The notes: generated by a model from the letters alone, not told the origin. Numbered from the stretch's first letter, positions 1-7,173 are shown. The stretch is 11,023 nt of DNA from Alphaproteobacteria bacterium MarineAlpha10_Bin3 (GCA_002937525.1 PTKA01000008.1:1-11023); one strand, 5' to 3'. Program-made: numbers and translations.

Positions 1-203
1 TAAAAATTCCAATTCTTGTTATATTCCCGGACATGTTGGAGGCAGAACCAGTAATGCTCGTTCAGCTTTTCGCGCCCTTTCGGCGCGCGGTGGGCGGCTT
101 CTGCGCCGCAACCGGCATGGTCGCAAGGCAACCGCCGGGCCGCGCGCGGGCCTTCTCTGGACAGGGAATTGTCTAAGTTTTCCATCCCTTGCAGTATGGT
201 CAT
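1..203 (-). CDS. J-domain-type (DnaJ-like) protein, N-terminal part only
   Basis: An open frame reads leftward from ATG at 203-201 for 67 codons to the window edge, leaving a split last codon (TA-). The visible part contains PCDHAGC (residues 26-32), HRAPKGREKL (38-47), YWFCLQHVREYN (51-62) and NWNF. From memory of the family, this is the conserved N-terminal region of alphaproteobacterial J-domain proteins of roughly 200 residues, which carry the J domain near the C-terminus; that domain lies outside the window, so the chaperone role (stimulating an Hsp70) is inferred. C27, C32, C54 and H57 form a plausible metal-binding set. The start lies 30 bases after the stop of the CorC-type gene on the same strand, so it is probably the fourth gene of the aroK operon. 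The ribosome binding site is weak (GGCGGA). A second ATG seven codons in (185-183) is a possible alternative start. In related genomes aroK-aroB-CorC genes often neighbour bolA, a dnaJ-like gene and cobS/cobT; bolA is absent here between the CorC-type gene and this one. Confidence 0.75.
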   Translation of the reverse strand, partial: MTILQGMENLDNSLSREGPRAARRLPCDHAGCGAEAAHRAPKGREKLNEHYWFCLQHVREYNKNWNF

Positions 204-233
204 GGCGTTCCGCCGTGACAACCCGACCGTGGG

Positions 234-1514
234 TCAGGCCGGTGGTGCTGCTTGCGGCGGGGTGATGCGGATCGATGAAATCTGATTGCGCTGACGGCGC
301 AGGATCTCGAACCGAAAACCGTAGAATGTGAAAACCTGCCCTGGTTCCGGTATCCGGCGCGCTTCGTACAGAATCAGCCCGGCCAGGGTCGCGGCGCGGT
401 CGTCGGGAAAGCTCCATTCGAATTCCCGGTTCAAGTCACGCAGGGTGACCGTGCCGGCGACAATACACGATCCATCGGGTTGCGGCCGCACGCCCGGCAC
501 GGTGATATCCTGCTCGTCTTCGATGCTGCCGACGATCTCTTCGAGAATATCCTCCAGCGTGACGATGCCCATCACCGCGCCGTATTCGTCGATGACAATT
601 GCGAAGTGTTCCCGGCGCGCCTTGAACGCCTGCAATTGATCGAGCAAGGTCGTGGTCTCGGGAATGAACCAGGGCTTTGCCGCGAGTTCGAGAATATCGA
701 TCGCACCCATTTCCGCACCCTTCGCCCGCATTTCGCGCAACAACGGCTTGGCGTGCAAAACGCCAACGATATTGTCGGGATCGTCCCGGTACAGCGGAAT
801 TCGCGTATAGGGGCTGGCCAGGGCCTGATCGATGATGCCGGCAATCGGATCGTCCGCGTCGATCAGGGTCACGGCCCGGCGGTGAGTCATCACATCCTCG
901 ACCTCGACCTCGTCCAGGTCGAGAATACTGCGCAGCATCTGGCGCTCTTGTCGTAGATCGGGGTCGGGGCCTTCATGCAAATCGATGGCGCCGCGCAATT
1001 CCTCTTCACGGTGGCTGACGCCAAGTTCCGGTCCAAGCCGGATTCCGAACGGCCGGACGGTGATACGGACCAGCCATTGAATGGCATGGGTCACCGGCGA
1101 CAGCAGTATCACGATAACGCGGATTGCCGGCGCAACGATAAGTGCTGCGCGGTCGGCATCGCCGATGGCGTAGGTTTTCGGCAGCACTTCGGCAAAGATG
1201 ACGATCAGCAACGTCATGGCGACGGTCGCATAAGCGATCCCCGCGTCACCGAAGATCAGCAACATCGTGTAGGTGGCCAGCACCGAAGCCAGGATATTGA
1301 CGACGTTGTTGCCCAGAAGAATCGCGCCAATCAGCCGGTCCCTGTGATCGAAAAGATCCAGCACCAGCTTGGCGCGCCGGTTGCCGCCTTTGGCCAGCTG
1401 GTGAAGGCGAGGCCGGGATGCCGCGGTCAGCGCAGTTTCCGAGCCGGAAAAAAACGCGGAAATCACCAGCAATCCGATGATGGCCGCAACGGCGAGTATT
1501 CCGGACCCGGTCAT
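234..1514 (-). CDS. CNNM/CBS/CorC-HlyC domain membrane protein
   Basis: The product of 426 residues belongs to the HlyC/CorC (UPF0053, CNNM-related) family, inner-membrane proteins linked to magnesium or cobalt efflux and older 'hemolysin' names; the substrate here cannot be told from sequence. The N-terminal CNNM/DUF21 membrane domain covers about residues 1-190, with hydrophobic stretches near 5-22, 61-88, 94-115 and 124-148, and the family motifs FSGSETAL (22-29) and AEVLPKTYA (108-116). Two CBS repeats follow at about 205-335, with VMTHR at 208-212, DEYG at 309-312 and GIVTLEDILEEIVG at 316-329. A C-terminal CorC_HlyC domain spans about 345-415. The start chosen is ATG 1514-1512, whose ATGA overlaps the aroB stop; an upstream in-frame start at 1571 would only add residues encoded inside aroB. 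No strong ribosome binding site precedes it, which fits translation coupled to aroB. Length is normal for the family. Confidence 0.93.
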   Translation of the reverse strand: MTGSGILAVAAIIGLLVISAFFSGSETALTAASRPRLHQLAKGGNRRAKLVLDLFDHRDRLIGAILLGNNVVNILASVLATYTMLLIFGDAGIAYATVAMTLLIVIFAEVLPKTYAIGDADRAALIVAPAIRVIVILLSPVTHAIQWLVRITVRPFGIRLGPELGVSHREEELRGAIDLHEGPDPDLRQERQMLRSILDLDEVEVEDVMTHRRAVTLIDADDPIAGIIDQALASPYTRIPLYRDDPDNIVGVLHAKPLLREMRAKGAEMGAIDILELAAKPWFIPETTTLLDQLQAFKARREHFAIVIDEYGAVMGIVTLEDILEEIVGSIEDEQDITVPGVRPQPDGSCIVAGTVTLRDLNREFEWSFPDDRAATLAGLILYEARRIPEPGQVFTFYGFRFEILRRQRNQISSIRITPPQAAPPA

Positions 1515-2626
1515 GACGGAACGAAGTTTTCCAGAGTCGCGAGGATATCGCGCGTCGCGACATCGCGGCACGAAAAGGCCTGCCCGATGCCGCGCACCAG
1601 GATGAAGGTCATTTGGCCGTCCCGCACTTTTTTGTCGCGGCCCATATGGGCCAGAAGTGCGCGCGGATTCCAGTCCGTGCCCTGTACCGCGTCAAGCCCG
1701 GCTGGCAGCCCGACGGCGGCAAAATGGCGGCGGACCCGCGCCGCGTCTTCCGCCGGGCAAAGCCCCATGCGCACCGAAAGGTCGAAGGCCATCGCCATGC
1801 CGATGGCGACCCCTTCGCCGTGCAATAGATTGTCGCTGTAGCCGGCCTGGGCCTCCAGCGCATGCCCAAAGGTGTGTCCCAGATTGAGCAGGGCGCGCTG
1901 CCCCGCCTCGCGTTCATCCGCGCTCACGATGTTGGCCTTGGACCGGCAACTCCAGACAACCGCCTTGCGCCGGGCCGACCGGTCGCCATCGTGGATGGCC
2001 GGGCCATGTTCTTCCAGCCAGGCGAAGAAATCAGGGTCGTCGATAAGGCCGTATTTGACGACTTCGGCATATCCCGCCAACAATTCGCGCCCAGGCAGGG
2101 TGTCCAGGACCCCGATATCGGCAAGCACCAGCCGGGGTTGATGAAACGCGCCGATAAGGTTCTTGCCTTGCGCCGCGTTGATGGCGGTTTTCCCGCCAAC
2201 GGAGCTGTCTACCTGCGCCAGCAGGGTCGTTGGAATCTGGATATAGTCGATCCCGCGCAGAATGATTGCCGCCGCGAAACCAGCCAGGTCGCCGATCACG
2301 CCGCCACCCAGGGCGATCAGCGTGCTGGCCCGTTCGATCCGGCAAGACAGCAGCCTGTCGATCAAACCGTGCAGTTGGGTGAAATTTTTTGTGCCATCGC
2401 CAGGCGGCAGCACGATGGCGTCGCTGGCAATACCGGCGTCCGACAAGCTGCGTTGAAGGGTTTCCAGATGCCGTGGCGCCACGTTCTCGTCGGTCACGAC
2501 GATCGTGCGGTCGAGCTGCATTAGCGGTGCAATGTGGTCGCCGGCCGTGGCCAGCAAATCCTCGCCGACAAGAACGTCATAGCTGCGCGCGCCGAGCGCA
2601 ACATGGACGGTTTCATGCGGGCTCAC
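1511..2626 (-). CDS. aroB: 3-dehydroquinate synthase
   Basis: AroB is a cytosolic enzyme that converts DAHP (3-deoxy-D-arabino-heptulosonate 7-phosphate) to 3-dehydroquinate with NAD and a divalent metal, the second step of the shikimate pathway to aromatic amino acids. The 371-residue product has the usual length. It shows the glycine-rich NAD-binding GGGVIGDLAGF (107-117), PTTLLAQVDSSVGGKTAIN (132-150) and KNLIGAFHQP (155-164). The metal ligands by family analogy are E188 (in AGYAEVVKYG), H251 (in NLGHTFGHALE) and H269 (in LLHGEG), all present. The start is GTG at 2626-2624, preceded at a 6-base gap by a full AAGGAGG ribosome binding site inside the end of aroK. Its GTGA overlaps the aroK stop, and its TGA overlaps the ATG of the next gene, so the three genes are very probably co-transcribed. 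The enzyme before it in the pathway is not encoded in this window. Confidence 0.98.
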   Translation of the reverse strand: MSPHETVHVALGARSYDVLVGEDLLATAGDHIAPLMQLDRTIVVTDENVAPRHLETLQRSLSDAGIASDAIVLPPGDGTKNFTQLHGLIDRLLSCRIERASTLIALGGGVIGDLAGFAAAIILRGIDYIQIPTTLLAQVDSSVGGKTAINAAQGKNLIGAFHQPRLVLADIGVLDTLPGRELLAGYAEVVKYGLIDDPDFFAWLEEHGPAIHDGDRSARRKAVVWSCRSKANIVSADEREAGQRALLNLGHTFGHALEAQAGYSDNLLHGEGVAIGMAMAFDLSVRMGLCPAEDAARVRRHFAAVGLPAGLDAVQGTDWNPRALLAHMGRDKKVRDGQMTFILVRGIGQAFSCRDVATRDILATLENFVPS

Positions 2627-3186
2627 GCCTTGCCTCCTTGTGCGTGCACAAACGCCTCAATGGCGCAAAGGACGTTATCGACGATGTCTTCGGGCGGTCC
2701 ATCGACACTGTCGACCGTAATGTCGGCCTCCGCATAGAGGGGATATCGCGTTTCGATCAGTTTGGCGAGCGTTCCGCGCGGGTCCGGCGTCTTCAGTATC
2801 GGGCGGTCGTTGCGGCGGCTGACCCGGTGCCAGAGCACGTCCAGATCCGCCCGCAGCCATAATGAGATGCTACGGCATCGCAATTCACGCCGCGTTTTAG
2901 CATTGATGAAGGCGCCGCCGCCGGTCGCCAAGACATGAAGCGGATCGTTTAAAAGCCGGTCGATCACGCGATATTCACCCTGGCGAAATGCCGCTTCGCC
3001 GTATTTTTCGAATATATCCTCGATCGAGCGGCCCGCCGCCAATTCGATTTCATCGTCGGCGTCGATGAACGGAATATCGAGCCGCACGGCCAGGCGGCGG
3101 CCAATCGCCGTTTTTCCTGCGCCCATCATGCCGACCAAGGAAAGCGTTTTCGGTAATTTCAATATCGCGGTGGCGCTCCCTGGCAT
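2623..3186 (-). CDS. aroK: Shikimate kinase
   Basis: AroK phosphorylates shikimate at the 3-OH using ATP, in the cytosol. The 187-residue protein carries the P-loop GMMGAGKTAIG (19-29), the shikimate and Mg-binding stretch DADDEIE (43-49), R68 in FRQGEYRV, GGGA (89-92), the lid arginine in RNDRPIL (125-131) and ETRYPLY (145-151); all family landmarks are present and length is normal. It is the first gene of the leftward operon and its stop overlaps the aroB GTG, a common alphaproteobacterial aroK-aroB arrangement. The start at ATG 3186-3184 has only a weak upstream purine tract, while an AGGGAG lies just inside the gene ahead of a TTG (codon 9). The first eight residues are poorly conserved in such kinases, so a slightly later start is possible. 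A candidate promoter lies 36-67 bases upstream of the ATG. Confidence 0.97.
   Translation of the reverse strand: MPGSATAILKLPKTLSLVGMMGAGKTAIGRRLAVRLDIPFIDADDEIELAAGRSIEDIFEKYGEAAFRQGEYRVIDRLLNDPLHVLATGGGAFINAKTRRELRCRSISLWLRADLDVLWHRVSRRNDRPILKTPDPRGTLAKLIETRYPLYAEADITVDSVDGPPEDIVDNVLCAIEAFVHAQGGKA
2633..2639 (-). promoter_or_regulatory. Strong ribosome binding site for aroB
   Basis: Read on the minus strand this is AAGGAGG, a near-perfect anti-16S match, followed by a 6-base spacer and the GTG start of aroB. It lies within the last codons of aroK (Gly-Gly-Lys-Ala-stop). It settles the GTG start and is much stronger than the sites before aroK or the CorC-type gene. Confidence 0.85.
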
Positions 3187-3307
3187 AAACCGACAGCTTC
3201 AATTGAATCGCGTATCGGTGGACTATAAACTGCCGTAAAATCGTCATAGTCAAGGATTAGCGTGGTTCATCTGTTTTTCGGAACCATGCGCCAATTCCAA
3301 GGTATTC
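3187..3307. promoter_or_regulatory. Divergent intergenic control region
   Basis: This 121-base, comparatively AT-rich gap separates leftward aroK from the rightward small membrane protein gene, so it must serve both directions. It contains the leftward promoter candidate and a perfect 10-base palindrome TTCAATTGAA at 3198-3207, between that promoter and the aroK start. For the rightward direction TTGAAT (3203-3208) and TATAAA (3224-3229) occur but with only 15 bases between them, so no rightward promoter is firmly called. Confidence 0.5.
3222..3253 (-). promoter_or_regulatory. Candidate promoter of the aroK-aroB-CorC operon
   Basis: On the minus strand TTGACT (3253-3248) matches the -35 consensus at five of six bases. 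The best -10-like hexamer downstream is TATAGT (3227-3222), five of six, but the spacer is 20 bases; an 18-base spacer would use the poorer TTTATA. Transcription would start near 3215, giving a leader of about 30 bases. The long spacer lowers confidence. Confidence 0.35.
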
Positions 3308-3448
3308 ATGAGAAGCATCACAAAAATATTCGCCGTAATGCTTGTTCTTGCGATAGGGGGGCTGGTGGTATTCCTGGCGACCTGGGACATTCCCGCGCCG
3401 ACCCAAAAAGTCGAGAAGGTGTTGAGCAATGACCGCTTCCCTCGTTAG
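3308..3448 (+). CDS. Small single-span membrane protein, 46 residues
   Basis: An ATG at 3308-3310, preceded by AAGG five bases upstream, opens a 46-codon frame ending in TAG at 3446-3448. The protein starts MRSITK, has one hydrophobic segment (about residues 7-26, ending FLATW), then a polar tail with DIPAPTQKVEKV and the end SNDRFPR. Positive residues before the segment predict the N-terminus in the cytoplasm and the tail in the periplasm. I recall similar short proteins with a WDIPAP...KVEKV...DRFPR tail in Rhodospirillales genomes; this was not searched. Function is unknown. It overlaps the next gene by 20 bases in a different frame, and the ribosome binding site of that gene lies within it, so the two are probably co-expressed and translationally coupled. 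The overlap and its topology suggest a partner in the envelope for the 615-residue exported protein. Confidence 0.72.
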   Translation: MRSITKIFAVMLVLAIGGLVVFLATWDIPAPTQKVEKVLSNDRFPR

Positions 3449-5276
3449 TCAGCTTCAGGCTATTGCCGCCGCCGCGGTCGTGACGTTGGCGGCGGGAAAT
3501 ATCGTGGCGGCGCCAATGTCCGATTCAACGCCGGGTCCTGGCGTGCAGATTGCCGCCCAGGACACGGGTCCCCGCCGGCTGGTCCCGCGCGGCGTGGCGC
3601 CGGCGCCCAATGAACCGGTGCCGGAAAAAGCCGACCCAGGGTGGCCGAAGCCGGCTTTGCGCAGCCGTATCAAAGTCGATTCGCTACGCCAGCTCGCCCC
3701 CGACGGCGCCGGGACGCTCGATCTCGATAATGGCGGCTTCGGTGGTGATTTATGGCAGGGTGCGCCGCGCCCACTCGTCGAGCGATTGCTCGGCCGCTTG
3801 CCGGCGGCAATGATTTCCCCGGTGATGCGCGATATGTTGCGCCGCCTGCTTTTAACGGTCGCGGTGCCGCCGCCCCGGTCCGATAACGATCCTGGCTCCA
3901 GCCTGATCGTGATGCGGGTACGGCATCTTCAGTCGATGGGGCTGCTGGGATCGTCCTTTGAACTCATCTCCGTCGCCCCCAACCGGGAAAGCGACGAATA
4001 TCTGTGGCGGCTGAAAGTCGAAAATTACCTGTTGCGGAACGATCTTGGCGGCGCTTGCGCCGAAGCCAATAGCCGGGATTTCGCGCTGGAAGAACTCTTC
4101 TGGCAGCAATTGCTGATCTACTGCCAGGCCTTGCAAGGCGACGCCGCCGGCGCCGCGATGGGCGCCAACCTGCTGGCCGAAACCGGTGAATTGAAGGACC
4201 CGGTATTCTTCGCGCTGATCGACCAATTGACCGAAGGCGGCGCTGCCGCCATCGATAGTCTTGCCGAACCGTCGCCCTTGCTGCTTTCCATGCTGCGCAC
4301 GGCGAAGGTCCAGATTCCGGCCGACGCCATCGGCGACGCCTTGCCGCCGGTCATGGGCATGATTGGCGCCAGCCCCAATGCATCGCTCGAATTGCGCCTG
4401 GAAGCGGCCGAGAGCGCCGCGCGGCACGGTGCGCTGACACCCGAACGGCTGGCCGAAGTCTATGCCAGCGTGACGTTTTCACGCGACGACCTCGACAATG
4501 CGCTGAGCCTTGCCGAGGCGGCGCCGTCGCCGCGTGGCCGGGCGTTGCTGTATCAGTCGGCGCTGGTGCAGACGGTGCCGACCGCACGGGCCGAAGTGTT
4601 ACAAAAAGCCTGGAGCCTGGCCCGCGCCAGCGGCCACTATTCGCTGTTGGTGCGGGTGTTCGAATCTCTGCTGGTCAACATGTCGCCGAGCGGTGAAATG
4701 ACCTGGTTCGCAGCGGACGCCGCGCGGGCGCTTTTTGCATTGCGCCGTCCCTTCCTTGCCCAGCGCTGGATGGCCGCTTTGCGCCAGGAAGCCGCCCGGG
4801 ATCCAGAGGCGAAGACTGCGGTGGACTCGTTGTGGGCGATGGCCCGGTTGGTCGGCGTCCAGGGATCCAGCGATGGCGGCGCGGCCGAACTTGTCGACGA
4901 TGCGGAGTCCTGGCGCGCGGCCGTGCGCAAGATGGCGCCGGACCAGGCCAGCCAGCATATCGCCGATGTCTATACCTTGTTTCGCGCCATTGGCGAAGCC
5001 GTCGGCGCCGATGACTGGCGGGCGCTGCTTGGCGATGTCATGCACCGAACGGCAATGTTGCCGGCTCCAGCCTACCGTGCCGCCCTCCAGGCGGCGGCCG
5101 AGGCCGGCCGGCGCGGCGAGGCGATACTTCTGGCCGCGCTGATGCTGGGCGAAGCGGGGCCGGGTGACATGGATTTGACCATTCTTGCCGAAATAGCGGT
5201 TTCGTTACGGCGCGTCGGGCTTGACGAAGAGGCGCGCAATCTCGTGATCGAAGCGGCGGTTCAAAGGGGGCTGTAA
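3429..5276 (+). CDS. Exported alpha-helical protein of unknown function, 615 residues
   Basis: I do not recognise a named function. The start at 3429 follows AGAAGG at a 9-base gap, inside the preceding small gene. Residues 11-23 are a hydrophobic alanine/valine stretch and VAA|PM at 26-30 is a plausible signal peptidase site, so periplasmic export is likely; oddly the first ten residues have no lysine or arginine, which weakens the signal-peptide call. A low-complexity proline/alanine stretch (about 29-75) leads to a stretch that looks conserved, with TLDLDNGGFGGDLW near residues 96-109 and PVMRDMLRRLLL. The remainder is rich in alanine and leucine with many amphipathic helices, resembling TPR- or Sel1-like helical repeat scaffolds without a clear catalytic motif. 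It ends 12 bases before xerD, in the same frame, and probably shares its transcript. Its alanine richness makes database names such as 'antifreeze' unreliable. Confidence 0.85.
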   Translation: MTASLVSQLQAIAAAAVVTLAAGNIVAAPMSDSTPGPGVQIAAQDTGPRRLVPRGVAPAPNEPVPEKADPGWPKPALRSRIKVDSLRQLAPDGAGTLDLDNGGFGGDLWQGAPRPLVERLLGRLPAAMISPVMRDMLRRLLLTVAVPPPRSDNDPGSSLIVMRVRHLQSMGLLGSSFELISVAPNRESDEYLWRLKVENYLLRNDLGGACAEANSRDFALEELFWQQLLIYCQALQGDAAGAAMGANLLAETGELKDPVFFALIDQLTEGGAAAIDSLAEPSPLLLSMLRTAKVQIPADAIGDALPPVMGMIGASPNASLELRLEAAESAARHGALTPERLAEVYASVTFSRDDLDNALSLAEAAPSPRGRALLYQSALVQTVPTARAEVLQKAWSLARASGHYSLLVRVFESLLVNMSPSGEMTWFAADAARALFALRRPFLAQRWMAALRQEAARDPEAKTAVDSLWAMARLVGVQGSSDGGAAELVDDAESWRAAVRKMAPDQASQHIADVYTLFRAIGEAVGADDWRALLGDVMHRTAMLPAPAYRAALQAAAEAGRRGEAILLAALMLGEAGPGDMDLTILAEIAVSLRRVGLDEEARNLVIEAAVQRGL

Positions 5277-5288
5277 GCGATCCGGAAC

Positions 5289-6206
5289 TTGCTCGAATCG
5301 TTCCTGGAAATGATGACCGCCGAACGGGGTGCGGCGGCCAACACAACCGCAGCCTATGCGCGGGACCTGACCGCCTATGGCGGATTTTTGAGCGCGCGCG
5401 GCCGTTCCGCCGAACAGGCGACGAGCAGCGATATCCGGCGTTATCTGGCAAGTTTCGATGGCGTGGCCGCTAGCACGGCGGCGCGCAGACTATCCAGCAT
5501 TCGACAGTTTCACCGCTTTCTTCACCTCGACGGCATTCGTCCAGACGACCCCACCGCATCGATCGACAGTCCGCGCCGGCAGCGGCCACTGCCGAAATTC
5601 CTCAGCGAGGATGACGTAACCGCGCTGCTCGATGCCGCGCGCGCCAAGCCGGGCCCCGATGGCTTACGCCTGACCGCGATGCTAGAATTGTTGTACGCCA
5701 CCGGAATGCGGGTGTCCGAGCTGGTCAGCCTGCCGCAATCCGCCTGTGCCCGGGACCGGGAATTTCTCATCGTGCGCGGGAAAGGGAACAAGGAAAGAAT
5801 GGTCCCACTGCACCGCGCCGCTTGCGATGCGGTCGATGCCTATCGCTGCGTGCGGGCACGCTATCTGGTGGGCGGCCGCGAGGCGCGATGGTTGTTTCCC
5901 TCGCGCGGCGCGCTCGGCCATATCACGCGGCAGCGTTTCGGGCAAAATCTGAAATCCCTGGCGCTGGCCGCCAAGCTCGACCCGGACCGGGTCAGTCCCC
6001 ATGTATTGCGCCACGCCTTCGCCAGCCATCTTCTCGCCAATGGGGTGGATTTGCGCGGCCTGCAGAAGTTGCTCGGGCATGCCGATATTTCGACAACGCA
6101 GATTTATACCCATGTTATCGACGCGCGCCTGCGTGATTTGGTGGCCCGTGCGCATCCCCTGGCAATGGCGGCGCGGCGCGCCTATATAGACCCGTCCTCC
6201 CAATAG
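5289..6206 (+). CDS. xerD: Tyrosine site-specific recombinase XerD
   Basis: XerD, with XerC, cuts and rejoins DNA at dif near the terminus to resolve chromosome dimers, under FtsK control. The 305-residue product has the N-terminal core-binding SAM-like domain (about 1-90, LESFLEMMTAERGAAANT...AYARDL) and the catalytic domain (about 100-295). All six catalytic residues are visible: R141 (ATGMRVSEL), K165 (RGKGNKERMVP), H238 and R241 (HVLRHAFASH), H264 (LLGHADISTTQ) and the nucleophile Y273 (IYTHV). The start is TTG at 5289, since the reading frame is closed by the TAA of the previous gene at 5274-5276 and the family N-terminus begins here; the first ATG is seven codons later and would remove part of the first helix. 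No good ribosome binding site fits it (AAAGGGGG at 5263-5270 is 18 bases away). XerD rather than XerC is favoured by sequence feel and by the accA neighbour, not proven; it is a core gene, not an integron or phage integrase. Confidence 0.9.
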   Translation: MLESFLEMMTAERGAAANTTAAYARDLTAYGGFLSARGRSAEQATSSDIRRYLASFDGVAASTAARRLSSIRQFHRFLHLDGIRPDDPTASIDSPRRQRPLPKFLSEDDVTALLDAARAKPGPDGLRLTAMLELLYATGMRVSELVSLPQSACARDREFLIVRGKGNKERMVPLHRAACDAVDAYRCVRARYLVGGREARWLFPSRGALGHITRQRFGQNLKSLALAAKLDPDRVSPHVLRHAFASHLLANGVDLRGLQKLLGHADISTTQIYTHVIDARLRDLVARAHPLAMAARRAYIDPSSQ

Positions 6207-6219
6207 AATCCGAGTTGCA

Positions 6220-7173
6220 ATGAAGACGTTTCTGGATTTCGAACGCCCGATTGCCGAGCTTGAAAACAAGATCGAAGAGCTTCGTCATCTGTCCGATGTC
6301 GGGGATATCAATATCGCCGACGAAGTCGGTAAAATGCAGAATGAAGCCGACCGGCTGCTTCAGCGCGCCTATGCGAACCTGACGCGGTGGCAGAAGGTGC
6401 AAGTGGCGCGGCACCCCGAACGACCGCATTGCGTCGACTATATCGACGCGCTGATCGATGATTTCACGGCGCTGGCGGGGGATCGGGCGTTTGCCGAGGA
6501 CAATGCGATGATTGGCGGGATCGGCCGCTTTCGGGGTTATTCCTGTGTCGTGATCGGAACCGAGAAGGGCGCTGATACGACGGCGCGGGTGGCCCATAAT
6601 TTTGGCATGGCGCAGCCCGAAGGATACCGCAAGGCGCGGCGGCTGATGCAGTTGGCCGACCGGTTTCATCTGCCGGTCGTCACCTTTGTCGACACGACCG
6701 GCGCCTATCCCGGTATCGGCGCGGAGGAACGCGGACAGGCGGAGGCGATCGCGCGCTCGATTGAGGCGTGCCTCGCGCTGGAAACGCCGATGGTCTGCGT
6801 CATTATCGGCGAAGGCGGATCCGGCGGGGCCATGGCGCTGGCGGCGGCGAACACGGTGATCATGCTTGAACACGCCATCTATTCGGTCATCGCGCCCGAG
6901 GCCTGTTCGTCGATCCTGTGGCGCAGCGTCGATTATGCGCGCGACGCAGCGGACGCCCTGCGGCTGACCGCGCAAGACATGCTTGAATTCGGCGTCATCG
7001 ATGAAATCGTGCCGGAGCCCATGGGTGGCGCGCACCGCGATCCGGCCGCTGCGACCAATGCGGTCGGCGACGCCCTGGCGCTGGCGCTGGAAGCGATGCG
7101 GGACGTGGACGGCGCCACGCTGCGCCGCCGCCGCCGCGAGAAATTTCTACAGATGGATACGCAGGTGGCGTGA
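6220..7173 (+). CDS. accA: Acetyl-CoA carboxylase carboxyltransferase subunit alpha
   Basis: AccA pairs with AccD to transfer carboxyl from biotin on AccB to acetyl-CoA, making malonyl-CoA for fatty acid synthesis in the cytosol. The 317-residue length is normal. An N-terminal coiled region (about 1-60, FERPIAELENKIEEL) precedes the crotonase-fold domain with HNFGMAQPEGYRKARRLM (126-143), TFVDTTGAYPGIGAEERGQ (155-173), the oxyanion-forming GEGGSGGAMAL (197-207) and YSVIAPEACSSILW (221-234). All landmarks of the family are intact. It starts 13 bases after the xerD stop with no strong ribosome binding site (only GAG near 6211), so translation may depend on ribosomes arriving from xerD. The xerD-accA neighbourhood is common in alphaproteobacteria. 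It is the last gene of the rightward cluster and faces the lysyl-tRNA synthetase gene. Confidence 0.98.
   Translation: MKTFLDFERPIAELENKIEELRHLSDVGDINIADEVGKMQNEADRLLQRAYANLTRWQKVQVARHPERPHCVDYIDALIDDFTALAGDRAFAEDNAMIGGIGRFRGYSCVVIGTEKGADTTARVAHNFGMAQPEGYRKARRLMQLADRFHLPVVTFVDTTGAYPGIGAEERGQAEAIARSIEACLALETPMVCVIIGEGGSGGAMALAAANTVIMLEHAIYSVIAPEACSSILWRSVDYARDAADALRLTAQDMLEFGVIDEIVPEPMGGAHRDPAAATNAVGDALALALEAMRDVDGATLRRRRREKFLQMDTQVA

Noticed and set aside
19..417. 132-codon minus-strand frame at the left edge
   Set aside because: It overlaps both the CorC-type C-terminus and the J-domain-type protein in another frame. The frame starting at 203 has the recognisable conserved motifs, so the longer frame is a shadow.
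975..1841. 288-codon plus-strand frame across the CorC-type and aroB genes
   Set aside because: Antisense to two real genes with Gln/Arg/Asp-rich low-complexity product; a composition artefact.
1862..2524. 220-codon plus-strand frame across aroB
   Set aside because: Fully antisense to a well-conserved enzyme gene; no family motif and no plausible ribosome binding site or promoter.
3429..5276. Antifreeze-type protein call for the alanine-rich exported protein
   Set aside because: Only overall alanine richness suggests it; there are no Thr-Ala-Ala repeats or ice-binding pattern.
5289..6206. Mobile-element or integron integrase
   Set aside because: Length, motif spacing and core-gene neighbours fit XerD; no attachment site, cassette array or phage gene is nearby.
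6115..7035. 306-codon minus-strand frame over accA
   Set aside because: Mirror of accA, His/Arg/Asp-rich, with no domain; accA has every family landmark.
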